64,000 bases of DNA from an uncultured Collinsella sp. (GTDB taxonomy: Bacteria > Actinomycetota > Coriobacteriia > Coriobacteriales > Coriobacteriaceae). The notes under the pieces are model-generated. The model worked only from the letters and a program-made list of their open reading frames with translations. It did not search any database and had not been told where the DNA came from. Made by a program: the position numbers and the translations under genes. Numbering within the stretch: the first letter of the stretch is position 1; each line of letters opens with the position of its first letter. This document shows, one piece after another, positions 50,406-58,431 of the stretch. The stretch spans positions 186,001 through 250,000 of the forward strand of contig CALAMG010000017.1 in NCBI GenBank assembly GCA_937925715.1. Reading direction: 5' to 3'.

Positions 50406-52109
50406 ATGTATCAGGGAGTCAACGCTTCCGAGGGCATCGGTATCGGCACCGTCATGGTCGCCGTCGATCCCGACTTGACGTTTGAGCCGCACGAGGTTGC
50501 TGATTCGGCAGCAGAGAAGGAGCGCTATCAGTCCGCTCTTTCGGTCTTCTGCGAGAAGACCCAGGCTCAGGCCGACCACATGAAGGAGACGGTGGGCGAG
50601 GCCGAGGCCGAGATCATGAGCGGACACATTGTCCTGGCTCAGGACCCGGGCATGACCGACGCCATCAACGCCGCCATTGACGGCGGTACCTGCGCCGAGC
50701 AGGCGCTCATGGACACCTCGACCATGTTCGAGAACATGTTCCTGTCCATGGACGACGAGATGTTCCGTCTGCGCGCGGCCGACATCGCCGACATCCGCAC
50801 CGGTATTCTGGCCGAGCTGCTGGGCAAGGAGGTCGTCGACCTCTCCGTCCTGCCCGAGAACACCGTCGTTGTCGTGCACGACCTTACGCCGTCCATGACC
50901 GCCACGATCGATAAGGCCCACGTTGCCGGTATCGTCACCGAGACCGGTGGCCGCACGTCGCACTCCGCGATCATTGCGCGCGCCCTCGAGATCCCGGCTG
51001 TCCTTTCGGTTTCCAACAGCTGCACCGCGCTGCGCAACGGTATGACCGTTGTCGTCGACGGCGGCAAGGGTATCGTCGAGGCCGATCCCGACGAGGAGAC
51101 GCTCGCTGCCTACACCGCCAAGGCCGAGGCCTTCGCTGCCGAGAAGGCAGCCCTCGAGGCCTTCCGTGGCAAGCCGTCCGTGACTGCCGATGGCATCAAG
51201 AAGATCATCGCCTGCAACATCGGTAACCCCGATGACGTGCCCAACGCGCTCGATCACGACGCCGAGGCCATCGGTCTGTTCCGCTCCGAGTTCCTGTTCA
51301 TGGACTCTGCTGAGCTTCCTTCCGAGGAGGAGCAGTTCAACGCCTACCGTAAGGTCGCCAGCGCGCTCAAGGGTGCTCCGGTCATCATCCGCACTCTCGA
51401 TGTGGGTGGCGACAAGGAGATTCCGTATCTGCACATGGTCAAGGAAGATAACCCCTTCATGGGCTTCCGCGCCGTGCGTTACTGCCTGGCTAATCCCGAC
51501 CAGTACAAGGTCCAGCTCCGCGCTCTGTTGCGCGCTAGCGCCTTCGGTGACGTCAAGATCATGATCCCGCTCGTCACCTGCGTCGAGGAGGTCTTGGCTG
51601 TCAAGGAGCTCGTTGAGCAGTGCAAGGCCGAGCTGACCGAAGAGGGTCGCAAGTTCAACGAGAACATCGAGGTCGGCATCATGGTCGAGACGCCCGCCGC
51701 TTCGCTGCTCGCAGACCGTCTGGCCGAGGTCGCCGACTTCTTCTCCATCGGCACCAACGACCTGATCGGCTACACCATGTGCGCCGACCGTGGCAACGAC
51801 ACCATCTCCAACCTGTACCAGGTGTACTATCCCGCCGTGCTCCGCTCGCTCAAGAACATCATCGAGAGCGGCGTGAAGGCCGGCATCATGGTCGGTATGT
51901 GCGGCGAGGCCGCTGCCGATCCGCTGCTCGAGCCGCTGCTGATCAGCTGGGGCCTGGAGGAGTTCTCGATGAGCGCTCCGTCGATCCTGCGCGCCCGCAA
52001 GACCATCAGCCAGTGGACCAAGGCCGAGTGCGACGAGCTCGCCGAGAAGGCGCTCGCCTGCAACACCGCCGCCGAGGTCAAGGCACTGCTCGAGTCCGCA
52101 GCTCGCTAA
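50406..52109 (+). CDS. ptsI: PTS enzyme I (phosphoenolpyruvate-protein phosphotransferase)
   Basis: Enzyme I takes phosphate from PEP and passes it to HPr. The 567-residue protein has the active histidine (His186) in TETGGRTSHSAIIARAL, the PEP-binding GLFRSEFLFMD segment, DVGGDKEIPYL, and the C-terminal MVGMCGEAAADP motif with the catalytic cysteine. The ATG at 50406 is better spaced from GAGAGGA than the one at 50400. It lies between ptsH and the kinase genes. Confidence 0.95.
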   Translation: MYQGVNASEGIGIGTVMVAVDPDLTFEPHEVADSAAEKERYQSALSVFCEKTQAQADHMKETVGEAEAEIMSGHIVLAQDPGMTDAINAAIDGGTCAEQALMDTSTMFENMFLSMDDEMFRLRAADIADIRTGILAELLGKEVVDLSVLPENTVVVVHDLTPSMTATIDKAHVAGIVTETGGRTSHSAIIARALEIPAVLSVSNSCTALRNGMTVVVDGGKGIVEADPDEETLAAYTAKAEAFAAEKAALEAFRGKPSVTADGIKKIIACNIGNPDDVPNALDHDAEAIGLFRSEFLFMDSAELPSEEEQFNAYRKVASALKGAPVIIRTLDVGGDKEIPYLHMVKEDNPFMGFRAVRYCLANPDQYKVQLRALLRASAFGDVKIMIPLVTCVEEVLAVKELVEQCKAELTEEGRKFNENIEVGIMVETPAASLLADRLAEVADFFSIGTNDLIGYTMCADRGNDTISNLYQVYYPAVLRSLKNIIESGVKAGIMVGMCGEAAADPLLEPLLISWGLEEFSMSAPSILRARKTISQWTKAECDELAEKALACNTAAEVKALLESAAR

Positions 52110-52183
52110 TTTGGTATAAGAGGTAACCGCGTGGTTGGAATGGGCCGGCCACGCGGCCCTCACATATACAGGGGGTACTGTAA

Positions 52184-53116
52184 ATGTTCTACACGCTAAC
52201 CGCTAACCCGGCTGTCGACATGACGGTTTCGAGCTCTCCGCTCGAGCCCGACGAGAACGTCCGCACCGGCTCGGCCAGCTACACGGCTAACGGCAAGGGC
52301 CTCGACGTGTCCTTCGCCTTTAAGAAGATGGGCGTCGACACCGTCGCGCTCGGCTTCTTCGCCGGCTTCACGGGCAAGTTCATCGTCGAGGAGGTCATGA
52401 ACCTGGGTTGCCTGTGCCGCCCGGTCTGGACCGACGGTATCACGCGCATTAACACCTACGTCAACGATGGCCAGCACGAGTACGGCATCCTGAACCCGGG
52501 TGCTCCTATTACGCCGCAGCACCAGGAGGAGCTCTACAACATCCTGGATACCGCGGGCGATCTTGAGTGCCTGATCGTCTCCGGCTCCGTTCCTCCCAAA
52601 GCTACGCCCGACTTCCTGGCTCAGGTCATGGAGCACGCTCAGGCTCGTGGCGCCGACGTCGTCCTGGACCTGTCCTCCGACAAGCTCAAGGAGCTCGCTC
52701 ACAAGAAGCCGCTGCTCATCAAGCCGAACCATCACGAGATGAAGGCTATCTTCGGCGTGCCGGTCGACACCGACGACGAGGTTCGCGTCGCCATGAAGAT
52801 GGCTCACGACGCTGGCGTTCAGAACGTGCTGCTCACCCGTGGTAGCCGCGGCGACGCTTACTTCTCCAACGGCGAGGACATCTGGTACGCCAAGCGTGAG
52901 TTCAACATCAAGCTGGTTTCTTCCGTCTGCGCCGGCGACTGCACCCTTGCTGCGTTCCTGCACAAGTGGTACAGGGATCGCGACAACGTCGAGGAGGCCA
53001 TGAAGCTCGCTATGGCCACCGGTGCCAACGTTGCCGAGTCCGTCGGCATCGGCGACTTCGGTCACGTCGATGAGTATAGCAAGCGCGTTGCTGTCCGCAA
53101 GCTCGATCGTCAGTAA
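52184..53116 (+). CDS. fruK: 1-phosphofructokinase-like PfkB kinase, copy 1
   Basis: This 310-residue PfkB/ribokinase-family sugar-phosphate kinase is of the FruK/LacC type. It opens with FYTLTANPAVDMTV and contains SGSVPPKATPDF and LIKPNHHEMKAIFG. The catalytic aspartate lies in SVCAGDCTLAAF, where the usual GAGD reads CAGD. It would convert fructose-1-phosphate from the PTS to fructose-1,6-bisphosphate. It lies 74 bases after ptsI; a short hairpin without a T-tract (CCGCGTGG/CCACGCGG, 52127-52156) lies between. A terminator follows. Confidence 0.87.
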   Translation: MFYTLTANPAVDMTVSSSPLEPDENVRTGSASYTANGKGLDVSFAFKKMGVDTVALGFFAGFTGKFIVEEVMNLGCLCRPVWTDGITRINTYVNDGQHEYGILNPGAPITPQHQEELYNILDTAGDLECLIVSGSVPPKATPDFLAQVMEHAQARGADVVLDLSSDKLKELAHKKPLLIKPNHHEMKAIFGVPVDTDDEVRVAMKMAHDAGVQNVLLTRGSRGDAYFSNGEDIWYAKREFNIKLVSSVCAGDCTLAAFLHKWYRDRDNVEEAMKLAMATGANVAESVGIGDFGHVDEYSKRVAVRKLDRQ

Positions 53117-53144
53117 TCGAAACGCGACATATTCGTGCGCATGC

Positions 53145-53177
53145 GGCGCCCCGGTTTCGGCCGGGGCGCCTTTTTTG
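53145..53177 (+). terminator. Terminator after first fruK-like gene
   Basis: GGCGCCCCGG and CCGGGGCGCC form a perfect 10-base stem with a six-base loop, followed by six T. Confidence 0.9.
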
Positions 53178-53305
53178 TTCCGCCATGGGGGAGAGGTGTC
53201 CTGCCGTGCTTCATCGCTTCAACACCGTTCACCGAGTTGTTGTAGCCTTTTGTCGTTGCGTGGAATATACTTTCATTAACACGTTGCTTCGTGAAAGGAA
53301 CATTC

Positions 53306-54238
53306 ATGATTTACACGCTCACTGCAAATCCCGCCATTGACTACAACATTGCCTGCGACGGTCTTTCCGCCAACACAGTCACGCGTACCCGCAACGCGGT
53401 CTATACGCCCAACGGCAAGGGCCTCAACGTCTCGTTTACGCTTGACCACTACGGTGTCGACACCACGATCCTGGGCTTCTTCGCTGGCTTCTCGGGCGAG
53501 TTCATCGTCAAGGGCGCCGAGGCCCTGGGCGTGCCCGTCAAGCCCGTGTGGACCGACGGCATCACGCGCGTCAACGTGTTCCTCAATGCCGGCCCCGACA
53601 CCGAGTACAACATGGTCAACGCCGGTGCCGCCATCAACGAGGCCAATGAGCAGGAGATGTTTGAGCTCATCGATTCGCTCGATGACATGACCTGCCTGGT
53701 CATCAGCGGCTCGCTGCCTCCCAACACTTCCGAGGGCTTCCTGGCCGAGGTCCTGCGCCGTGTCAAGGCCAAGGGTGCCGAGTTCGTCCTCGACATCTCG
53801 AGCCATCAGCTGGCAGACCTCATTGCCATGGAGCCGCTGCTGATCAAGCCCAATGACGATGAGCTGCTCGATATCTTTGGCATTAAGGTGAGCGGTGGCG
53901 ACGATGAGTCCGTCAAGGGCGCGATGGCCGAGCTGCACGCCAAGGGCGCCAAGAATGTGCTGCTGACTCTCGGTGGCGCCGGTGCGTACTTCTCCAACGG
54001 CGAGCACATCTGGTTTGCCAACCGCACCTTCGACGTCAAGCTGCTGTCGACGGTGTGCGCCGGCGATTCCTCGCTCGCTGCCTTCCTGTCCGTGTGGCAC
54101 GACGCCCCCGAGCGCGTCGAGGACGCCCTGCGCCTTTCGATGGCTACCGGCGCCAACGTGGTCGAGTGCCCCGGTCTGGGCGATTTTGCCAAGGTGGACG
54201 AATATAAGAAGCACATCGAGGTTCGCCAGGTCTGCTAG
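53306..54238 (+). CDS. 1-phosphofructokinase-like PfkB kinase, copy 2
   Basis: This second 310-residue PfkB kinase is clearly paralogous to copy 1. It begins IYTLTANPAIDYNI and has SGSLPPNTSEGF, LIKPNDDELLDIFG and the catalytic TVCAGDSSLAAF, again with CAGD. Substrate may be fructose-1-phosphate or tagatose-6-phosphate (LacC-type). AAAGGAA precedes the ATG at 53306. It has its own upstream region containing TATACT at 53266-53271 and its own terminator, so it is probably expressed separately from the first copy. Confidence 0.87.
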   Translation: MIYTLTANPAIDYNIACDGLSANTVTRTRNAVYTPNGKGLNVSFTLDHYGVDTTILGFFAGFSGEFIVKGAEALGVPVKPVWTDGITRVNVFLNAGPDTEYNMVNAGAAINEANEQEMFELIDSLDDMTCLVISGSLPPNTSEGFLAEVLRRVKAKGAEFVLDISSHQLADLIAMEPLLIKPNDDELLDIFGIKVSGGDDESVKGAMAELHAKGAKNVLLTLGGAGAYFSNGEHIWFANRTFDVKLLSTVCAGDSSLAAFLSVWHDAPERVEDALRLSMATGANVVECPGLGDFAKVDEYKKHIEVRQVC

Positions 54239-54260
54239 CCGCATCGATACATCGTTGCCG

Positions 54261-54295
54261 AACACCCGCTTTGGATTACCAAGGCGGGTGTTTTG
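54261..54295 (+). terminator. Terminator after second fruK-like gene
   Basis: AACACCCGC and GCGGGTGTT pair, extended by TTGG/CCAA across one mismatch, with a four-base loop, and are followed by TTGTT. Confidence 0.8.
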
Positions 54296-54434
54296 TTGCG
54301 CGCTGAACGTATGTGGCGTCTGCTGTCTCGTTTTATCGAATCGACGAAGCAATTGCGTGTGCGCGCTTTCTCGTTTCTTGCTAGACTTCTTGAGAACCAT
54401 CGATTAACGCTCACAAGTGCAGGAGGCCATAGGC

Positions 54435-55829
54435 ATGTGCAATGTTTCGCTCAACGGTACGCAACCGTCCGATGCCTCCCTGCGCGTCCTTCGCGCGCTT
54501 GAGGCTGGTGGTCTTGAAGCTTGGTACGTGGGCGGCTGGGTGCGCGACGCCCTGATGGGGTGCCCCAGCCATGATGTTGATATGTGCTGTAGCGGCCTGT
54601 GGCAGGAGTCCAAGGCGGCGCTCGAGGCTGCTGATATCGCGGTCGTGGAGTCGGGCATTAAATTTGGCGGAATCACGGCTATTTCCGATGGCGAGCGTAT
54701 CGAGGTCACCACGTACCGTCTGGATGGCTTTTACACCGATGGTCGCCATCCCCAGAGTGTGGAGCGTGCCGCCTCGCTCGAGGACGATCTGGCGCGCCGC
54801 GACTTTACCGTCAACGCCATGGCCTGGCATCCCGAGCGCGGGCTTGTCGACCGCTACGACGGCCAGGGTGACTTGGAGCGCAAGCTGATTCGCGCTGTCG
54901 GCGATCCCAAGCGTCGCTTTAATGAGGACGCCCTGCGCATGCTGCGTGCGGTGCGCTTTGCCTGCCGCCTAGACTTTATGATTGAGCCCGAGACTAAGCG
55001 TGCGCTTGCAGAGTGCGCGCCGCTTCTCGATGCCGTGGCGCGCGAGCGTGTGGGTATTGAGCTCGAGGGCATTCTTTCGACCGGTCATGGGGGAGACGCG
55101 ATGCTGCGCTACCCCGAGCTCGTCTGCGCCGCCGTGCCCGAGCTTTCGCCCGCTCGCGGGTTTGATCAGCGAAGTGTCTATCATGCGTTTAACGTTTACG
55201 AGCATATCGCCCGTGTGCTGACGGTGGCAGGGGAGCTGGCGCTGTGCGACGGCGTCGCGCCCTCGTCGAGTCTTATGTGGGCGGCGTTTTTGCACGATGT
55301 GTCCAAGCCCGAGTGCTTTACGGTCGATCACGCTGGCAGCGGACACTTCTACGGTCATCCCGAGCTCGGCGCCAAAAAGGCGCGCGTCATTATGGATCGC
55401 CTGGCGCTCTCGCACGACTTGGTGCGCGACGTGTGCCTGCTCATCAAATACCATGACAAGCCGCTGCGCCCCGAGCGCTCCTGCCTGCTCAATATGATGC
55501 GCGCGCTTTCGGGTGAGGGCGTCGACACGGCCCGCCTGATTGACGAGCTCATGGACCTTAAGCGTGCCGACACACTTGGCAAGGCCCCGTCGTGCTTCTA
55601 TTATGTTGAGACGATTGAGGAGATGCGCGCGCTGGCGCACGAGCTGCTGAAGGCAGGGGAGCCCTATACGCTCAAGATGCTCGCCATCAACGGCGGCGAC
55701 CTGATCCGTGCCGGAGTCAAGCCCGGGCCGGAACTGGGTCAGCTTCTCAACTCCGCCCTCGACGCCGTGATCGAAGACGATATTCCCAACGAGCGCGAAG
55801 CTCTTTTGGTTCATCTCAACTTGAATTAG
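54435..55829 (+). CDS. cca: CCA-adding tRNA nucleotidyltransferase
   Basis: This 464-residue class II nucleotidyltransferase adds or repairs the CCA end of tRNAs. The head domain has AWYVGGWVRDALMG and the metal-binding DVDM (SHDVDMCC), then RRDFTVNAMAWHP and RFNEDALRMLRAVRFACRL in two segments. An HD domain is present (FLHDVSKPECF). AGGAGG is eight bases before the ATG; the GTG six codons upstream overlaps that site and is rejected. tRNA genes follow closely. Confidence 0.93.
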   Translation: MCNVSLNGTQPSDASLRVLRALEAGGLEAWYVGGWVRDALMGCPSHDVDMCCSGLWQESKAALEAADIAVVESGIKFGGITAISDGERIEVTTYRLDGFYTDGRHPQSVERAASLEDDLARRDFTVNAMAWHPERGLVDRYDGQGDLERKLIRAVGDPKRRFNEDALRMLRAVRFACRLDFMIEPETKRALAECAPLLDAVARERVGIELEGILSTGHGGDAMLRYPELVCAAVPELSPARGFDQRSVYHAFNVYEHIARVLTVAGELALCDGVAPSSSLMWAAFLHDVSKPECFTVDHAGSGHFYGHPELGAKKARVIMDRLALSHDLVRDVCLLIKYHDKPLRPERSCLLNMMRALSGEGVDTARLIDELMDLKRADTLGKAPSCFYYVETIEEMRALAHELLKAGEPYTLKMLAINGGDLIRAGVKPGPELGQLLNSALDAVIEDDIPNEREALLVHLNLN

Positions 55830-55956
55830 CTACCAAGTTTACCTGCGTATTCCATAACCTGCCGACAATTTTTCGGCAATTTGGAATTTCTTCTTGCGCT
55901 GACGTTTTTTGTCCCGTAATATATTTCCTCGCAGCACGGCAGTGCAGATGTCATGT

Positions 55957-56033
55957 GGCCCGTTCGTCTAGCGGTTTAGGACGCCGCCCTCTCAAGGCGG
56001 AGATCACCAGTTCGAATCTGGTACGGGCTACCA
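55957..56033 (+). tRNA. tRNA-Glu (anticodon CTC), copy 1
   Basis: The 77-base gene folds as a cloverleaf. The acceptor GGCCCGT pairs with ACGGGCT, with a G-T closing pair. The anticodon stem CCGCC/GGCGG encloses CTCTCAA with anticodon CTC. The T arm is ACCAG TTCGAAT CTGGT. CCA is encoded. It reads GAG codons. Confidence 0.95.
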
Positions 56034-56055
56034 CTTCTTTTCTGCTGAGGCTTAT

Positions 56056-56132
56056 GGCCCGTTCGTCTAGCGGTTTAGGACGCCGCCCTCTCAAGGCGGA
56101 GATCACCAGTTCGAATCTGGTACGGGCTACCA
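56056..56132 (+). tRNA. tRNA-Glu (anticodon CTC), copy 2
   Basis: This copy is identical in sequence to copy 1 over all 77 bases, including the encoded CCA, and follows it after a 22-base spacer. Both would be cut from one transcript ended by the hairpin at 56143. Confidence 0.95.
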
Positions 56133-56142
56133 CGCATCTGAT

Positions 56143-56176
56143 ACCCGGACTTCCTATGGAAGGCCGGGTTTTTTTA
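56143..56176 (+). terminator. Terminator of the tRNA-Glu pair
   Basis: CCCGG/CCGGG and CTTCC/GGAAG form a near-continuous stem with a three-base loop, followed by seven T. Confidence 0.88.
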
Positions 56177-56283
56177 TTTTCAAACAACCGTCTGCAATTC
56201 CCGTTTGAACCAGAGCTTTGCGTTCTGCCTATGGCCCTTACGGGTACAATATCCAAGATATTTTGACTGTTAGAAGGAGTCTC

Positions 56284-57591
56284 ATGACGGAGTCCTCTCA
56301 GCATACGTCTAAGCCCCAGGTCGAGGTTGAGGCCTCGGGCGGAGATGACAATAAGAGCGCACGCCGCGGCGCCATCTTTATCGGCGTCGTGCTGGTAGGT
56401 TATATCGTCTATCTGGTGGTAACCGGGCAGATGGGGCAGTTCTGGGCCGCTATGTCGAGCGTCCAGGCGTCATGGCTCGTTGTCGCGTGTCTTTGCATGT
56501 TCATGTACCTGTTCTTTGGCATTGTGGCCTATGCGATCGCCGTCTGGCTCGATCCCAATTCGCCCGTCGGCATCCGCGACCTGATCTCGGTCGAGGCGAG
56601 TGGCATCTTCTTTGGTAACCTGACGCCCATGATGATGGGCTCCACCCCGGCTCAAATCTATCGCCTGACCAAGGCCGGCCAAAACGTGGGCGAGGCCGGC
56701 GCCACGCAATTCACGCGTTTTATCGTGTACCAGTTTGGCCTCGTTGCCTGGGGCGCTATCCTACTGCTTGCTCGCATGCCGTTTTTTGCCGAGCGCTATG
56801 GCGACATGACGTTGCTGTGCGTCTTTAGCTTTGGTGGGCACTGCTGCATCTTGCTGGGCATCTTCGCCGTCGCGCTCATGCCTAAGACCGTCACGCGCGT
56901 CGCCCATTGCATCATCAATTGGCTCGAGCGCATTGGTGTCTCGGCCACTAAGATCGAGGGTTGGCGCACGTTTGTCGATGGCGAGATCTACTCGTTCTCT
57001 GAGAAGTTCAAGCTTTCGGCTGGCCACTTTTCGTCCATGCTGCTCACGGTGGTCATCACCATGCTGCAGCTCGCGTTTTTCTATCTGGTGCCGTATTTCC
57101 TGATGCTTGCCTTTGGCCGCCACGAGGTCGACTTTTTCTCGGTCATGGCCGCGAGCGCCTTTGTCCAGCTGCTGAGCTCTGCGGTCCCCCTGCCCGGTGG
57201 AACTGGTGGCGCTGAGGGCGGCTTTGCATTGTTCTTGGGTCATTTCTTTGGGTCGGCTTCGACCGCCGGCTATCTGCTGTGGCGTCTCATTACGTTTATT
57301 GCGCCTACCATTTTGGCTGCGCCCCTGCTGGGACTTAAGAGCGCCCACAACGAGAGCATCCATGCACGCTGGGATCGCGTGATGCGCAAGCTCGGCCGCA
57401 CGCCTCAGACGCCCTCTGCGCCCACTAAGCCGCACCCCATGAATGCTGTTACCGTTGATCCCAAGAAGCACGCTCAGAAGGCTTCTGGGACCGCTAAGCC
57501 TGCTCATAAAGCCTATGTGCGCCAGACAGGCGATGGTATTCGCGTATCTCCGTCGGTACTCAATAAGAAGAAGCACCCTAAGTCGCAGTAG
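56284..57591 (+). CDS. UPF0104 / LPG-synthase-TM-like flippase protein
   Basis: This 435-residue integral membrane protein has about eight helices and belongs to the UPF0104 family (AglD/MprF transmembrane-like). The conserved region includes FFGNLTPMMMGSTPAQIYRLTKAG and the SSAVPLPGGTGGAEGGFALFL motif. Family members are lipid or polyprenyl flippases, or the membrane part of lysyl-phosphatidylglycerol synthases; the aminoacyl-transferase domain is absent here. A basic 70-residue tail (PKKHAQKASG..., NKKKHPKSQ) follows. AAGGAG precedes the ATG. A TACAAT box at 56245-56250 could be its promoter. Confidence 0.85.
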   Translation: MTESSQHTSKPQVEVEASGGDDNKSARRGAIFIGVVLVGYIVYLVVTGQMGQFWAAMSSVQASWLVVACLCMFMYLFFGIVAYAIAVWLDPNSPVGIRDLISVEASGIFFGNLTPMMMGSTPAQIYRLTKAGQNVGEAGATQFTRFIVYQFGLVAWGAILLLARMPFFAERYGDMTLLCVFSFGGHCCILLGIFAVALMPKTVTRVAHCIINWLERIGVSATKIEGWRTFVDGEIYSFSEKFKLSAGHFSSMLLTVVITMLQLAFFYLVPYFLMLAFGRHEVDFFSVMAASAFVQLLSSAVPLPGGTGGAEGGFALFLGHFFGSASTAGYLLWRLITFIAPTILAAPLLGLKSAHNESIHARWDRVMRKLGRTPQTPSAPTKPHPMNAVTVDPKKHAQKASGTAKPAHKAYVRQTGDGIRVSPSVLNKKKHPKSQ

Positions 57592-57640
57592 GACAGTCGT
57601 GCGTTCTTCATGATGCGGGGCATATTTGTGCTGTATGGGG

Positions 57641-57664
57641 GATAATCCTCTTACGTAGATTATC
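57641..57664. promoter_or_regulatory. Inverted repeat upstream of tetR gene, possible operator
   Basis: GATAATC and GATTATC form seven-base inverted arms separated by 10 bases, spanning 24 bases about 45 bases before the tetR ATG. Size and position suit an autoregulatory TetR operator, but only one copy is seen. Confidence 0.4.
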
Positions 57665-57707
57665 TCTCATCTGTTGATGAATGCTCGCATATCGAAGGGA
57701 CACGCCC

Positions 57708-58319
57708 ATGGCAACCAGCAAACCGCGTCTTGACCGCCGCATTGTTCGCAGCCGTAATGCCATCCTTTCCGCTTTCGAGCGCCTGCTCATGGAAAAGCCG
57801 CTGGCAGACATTACGGTGAGTGCCATCGCGCGCGAGGCCAATGTCGACCGCAAGACCTTTTACGTTCACTTTGGTACGGTTGACGGCCTGCTCGATGCCA
57901 TTGCCGTCGATGTGGTGGAGATGATTGTCGACTCGGTCGAGAAAACGCTTGCTTCCATGGACGGCGACACCAACGAGCGCGCTCTGCGCGCGGCGGCGAC
58001 CTTCTTTAAAACCGTTAACGAGGCACTGTGCAACAACTTGGTGCTCAATCGTCAGCTGATCGAGAACATTCCGCTCGATGATTTTATGGCACGTCTTCGT
58101 GCGCCGCTCGAGCACGAGATTGCCGAGCGCGATCTGCTGCCCCAAGGTCTCAAGGACGAGATGTTCGACTACTATCTGGCGTTTTTGCTGTCGGGTATTA
58201 TCGGTATCTATCGCACGTGGGCGCTGTCTGACGGCTCGGTTCCTATCGAGCGCGTCTCTGAGGTCGCCAACGACCTGACTCTCAACGGTCTGTCGAGTCT
58301 GGAATCTCGCTTGGATTAG
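57708..58319 (+). CDS. TetR/AcrR family transcriptional regulator
   Basis: This 203-residue protein has the TetR helix-turn-helix at residues 12-58, including ILSAFERLLMEKPLADITVSAIAREANVDRKTFYVHFG in overlapping segments. The C-terminal ligand domain is nonconserved. GAAGGGA lies seven bases before the ATG. It is convergent with the tetrapyrrole-type transport operon and downstream of the UPF0104 gene. Its own upstream inverted repeat suggests autoregulation; other targets are unknown. Confidence 0.9.
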   Translation: MATSKPRLDRRIVRSRNAILSAFERLLMEKPLADITVSAIAREANVDRKTFYVHFGTVDGLLDAIAVDVVEMIVDSVEKTLASMDGDTNERALRAAATFFKTVNEALCNNLVLNRQLIENIPLDDFMARLRAPLEHEIAERDLLPQGLKDEMFDYYLAFLLSGIIGIYRTWALSDGSVPIERVSEVANDLTLNGLSSLESRLD

Positions 58320-58321
58320 GC

Positions 58322-58414
58322 CTAGTTGGGCTCGTCGGCGTGGAAATCCCTGTTCACGAGGTTCTCCGGCGCCTTGGAGACCTCGCCGGTGTAGGAGCTG
58401 TAGCCTGAGGATCC
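58322..58414 (-). pseudogene. IS3-family transposase fragment (30 codons)
   Basis: On the minus strand a 30-codon piece bounded by TAA and TAG encodes GYSSYTGEVSKAPENLVNRD followed by FHADEPN. This resembles the segment just before the DDE core of IS3/IS150-type OrfB transposases (SSYxGE...APENLV.RDFHA..PN). Everything before and after it is missing. It is too short to function and marks a decayed insertion at the boundary of the transport operon. Identification is from memory of the family. Confidence 0.65.
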
Positions 58415-58431
58415 TTAAAAGAAAGTCCAGT

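Noticed and set aside
52127..52156. CCGCGTGG/CCACGCGG hairpin as a terminator after ptsI
   Set aside because: No T-tract follows; it is at most a processing or stability structure ahead of the first kinase gene.
55957..56132. Tandem 77-base direct repeat, considered as a CRISPR-like or duplicated mobile unit
   Set aside because: Both units fold as tRNA-Glu with encoded CCA; there are only two copies and no spacer array.
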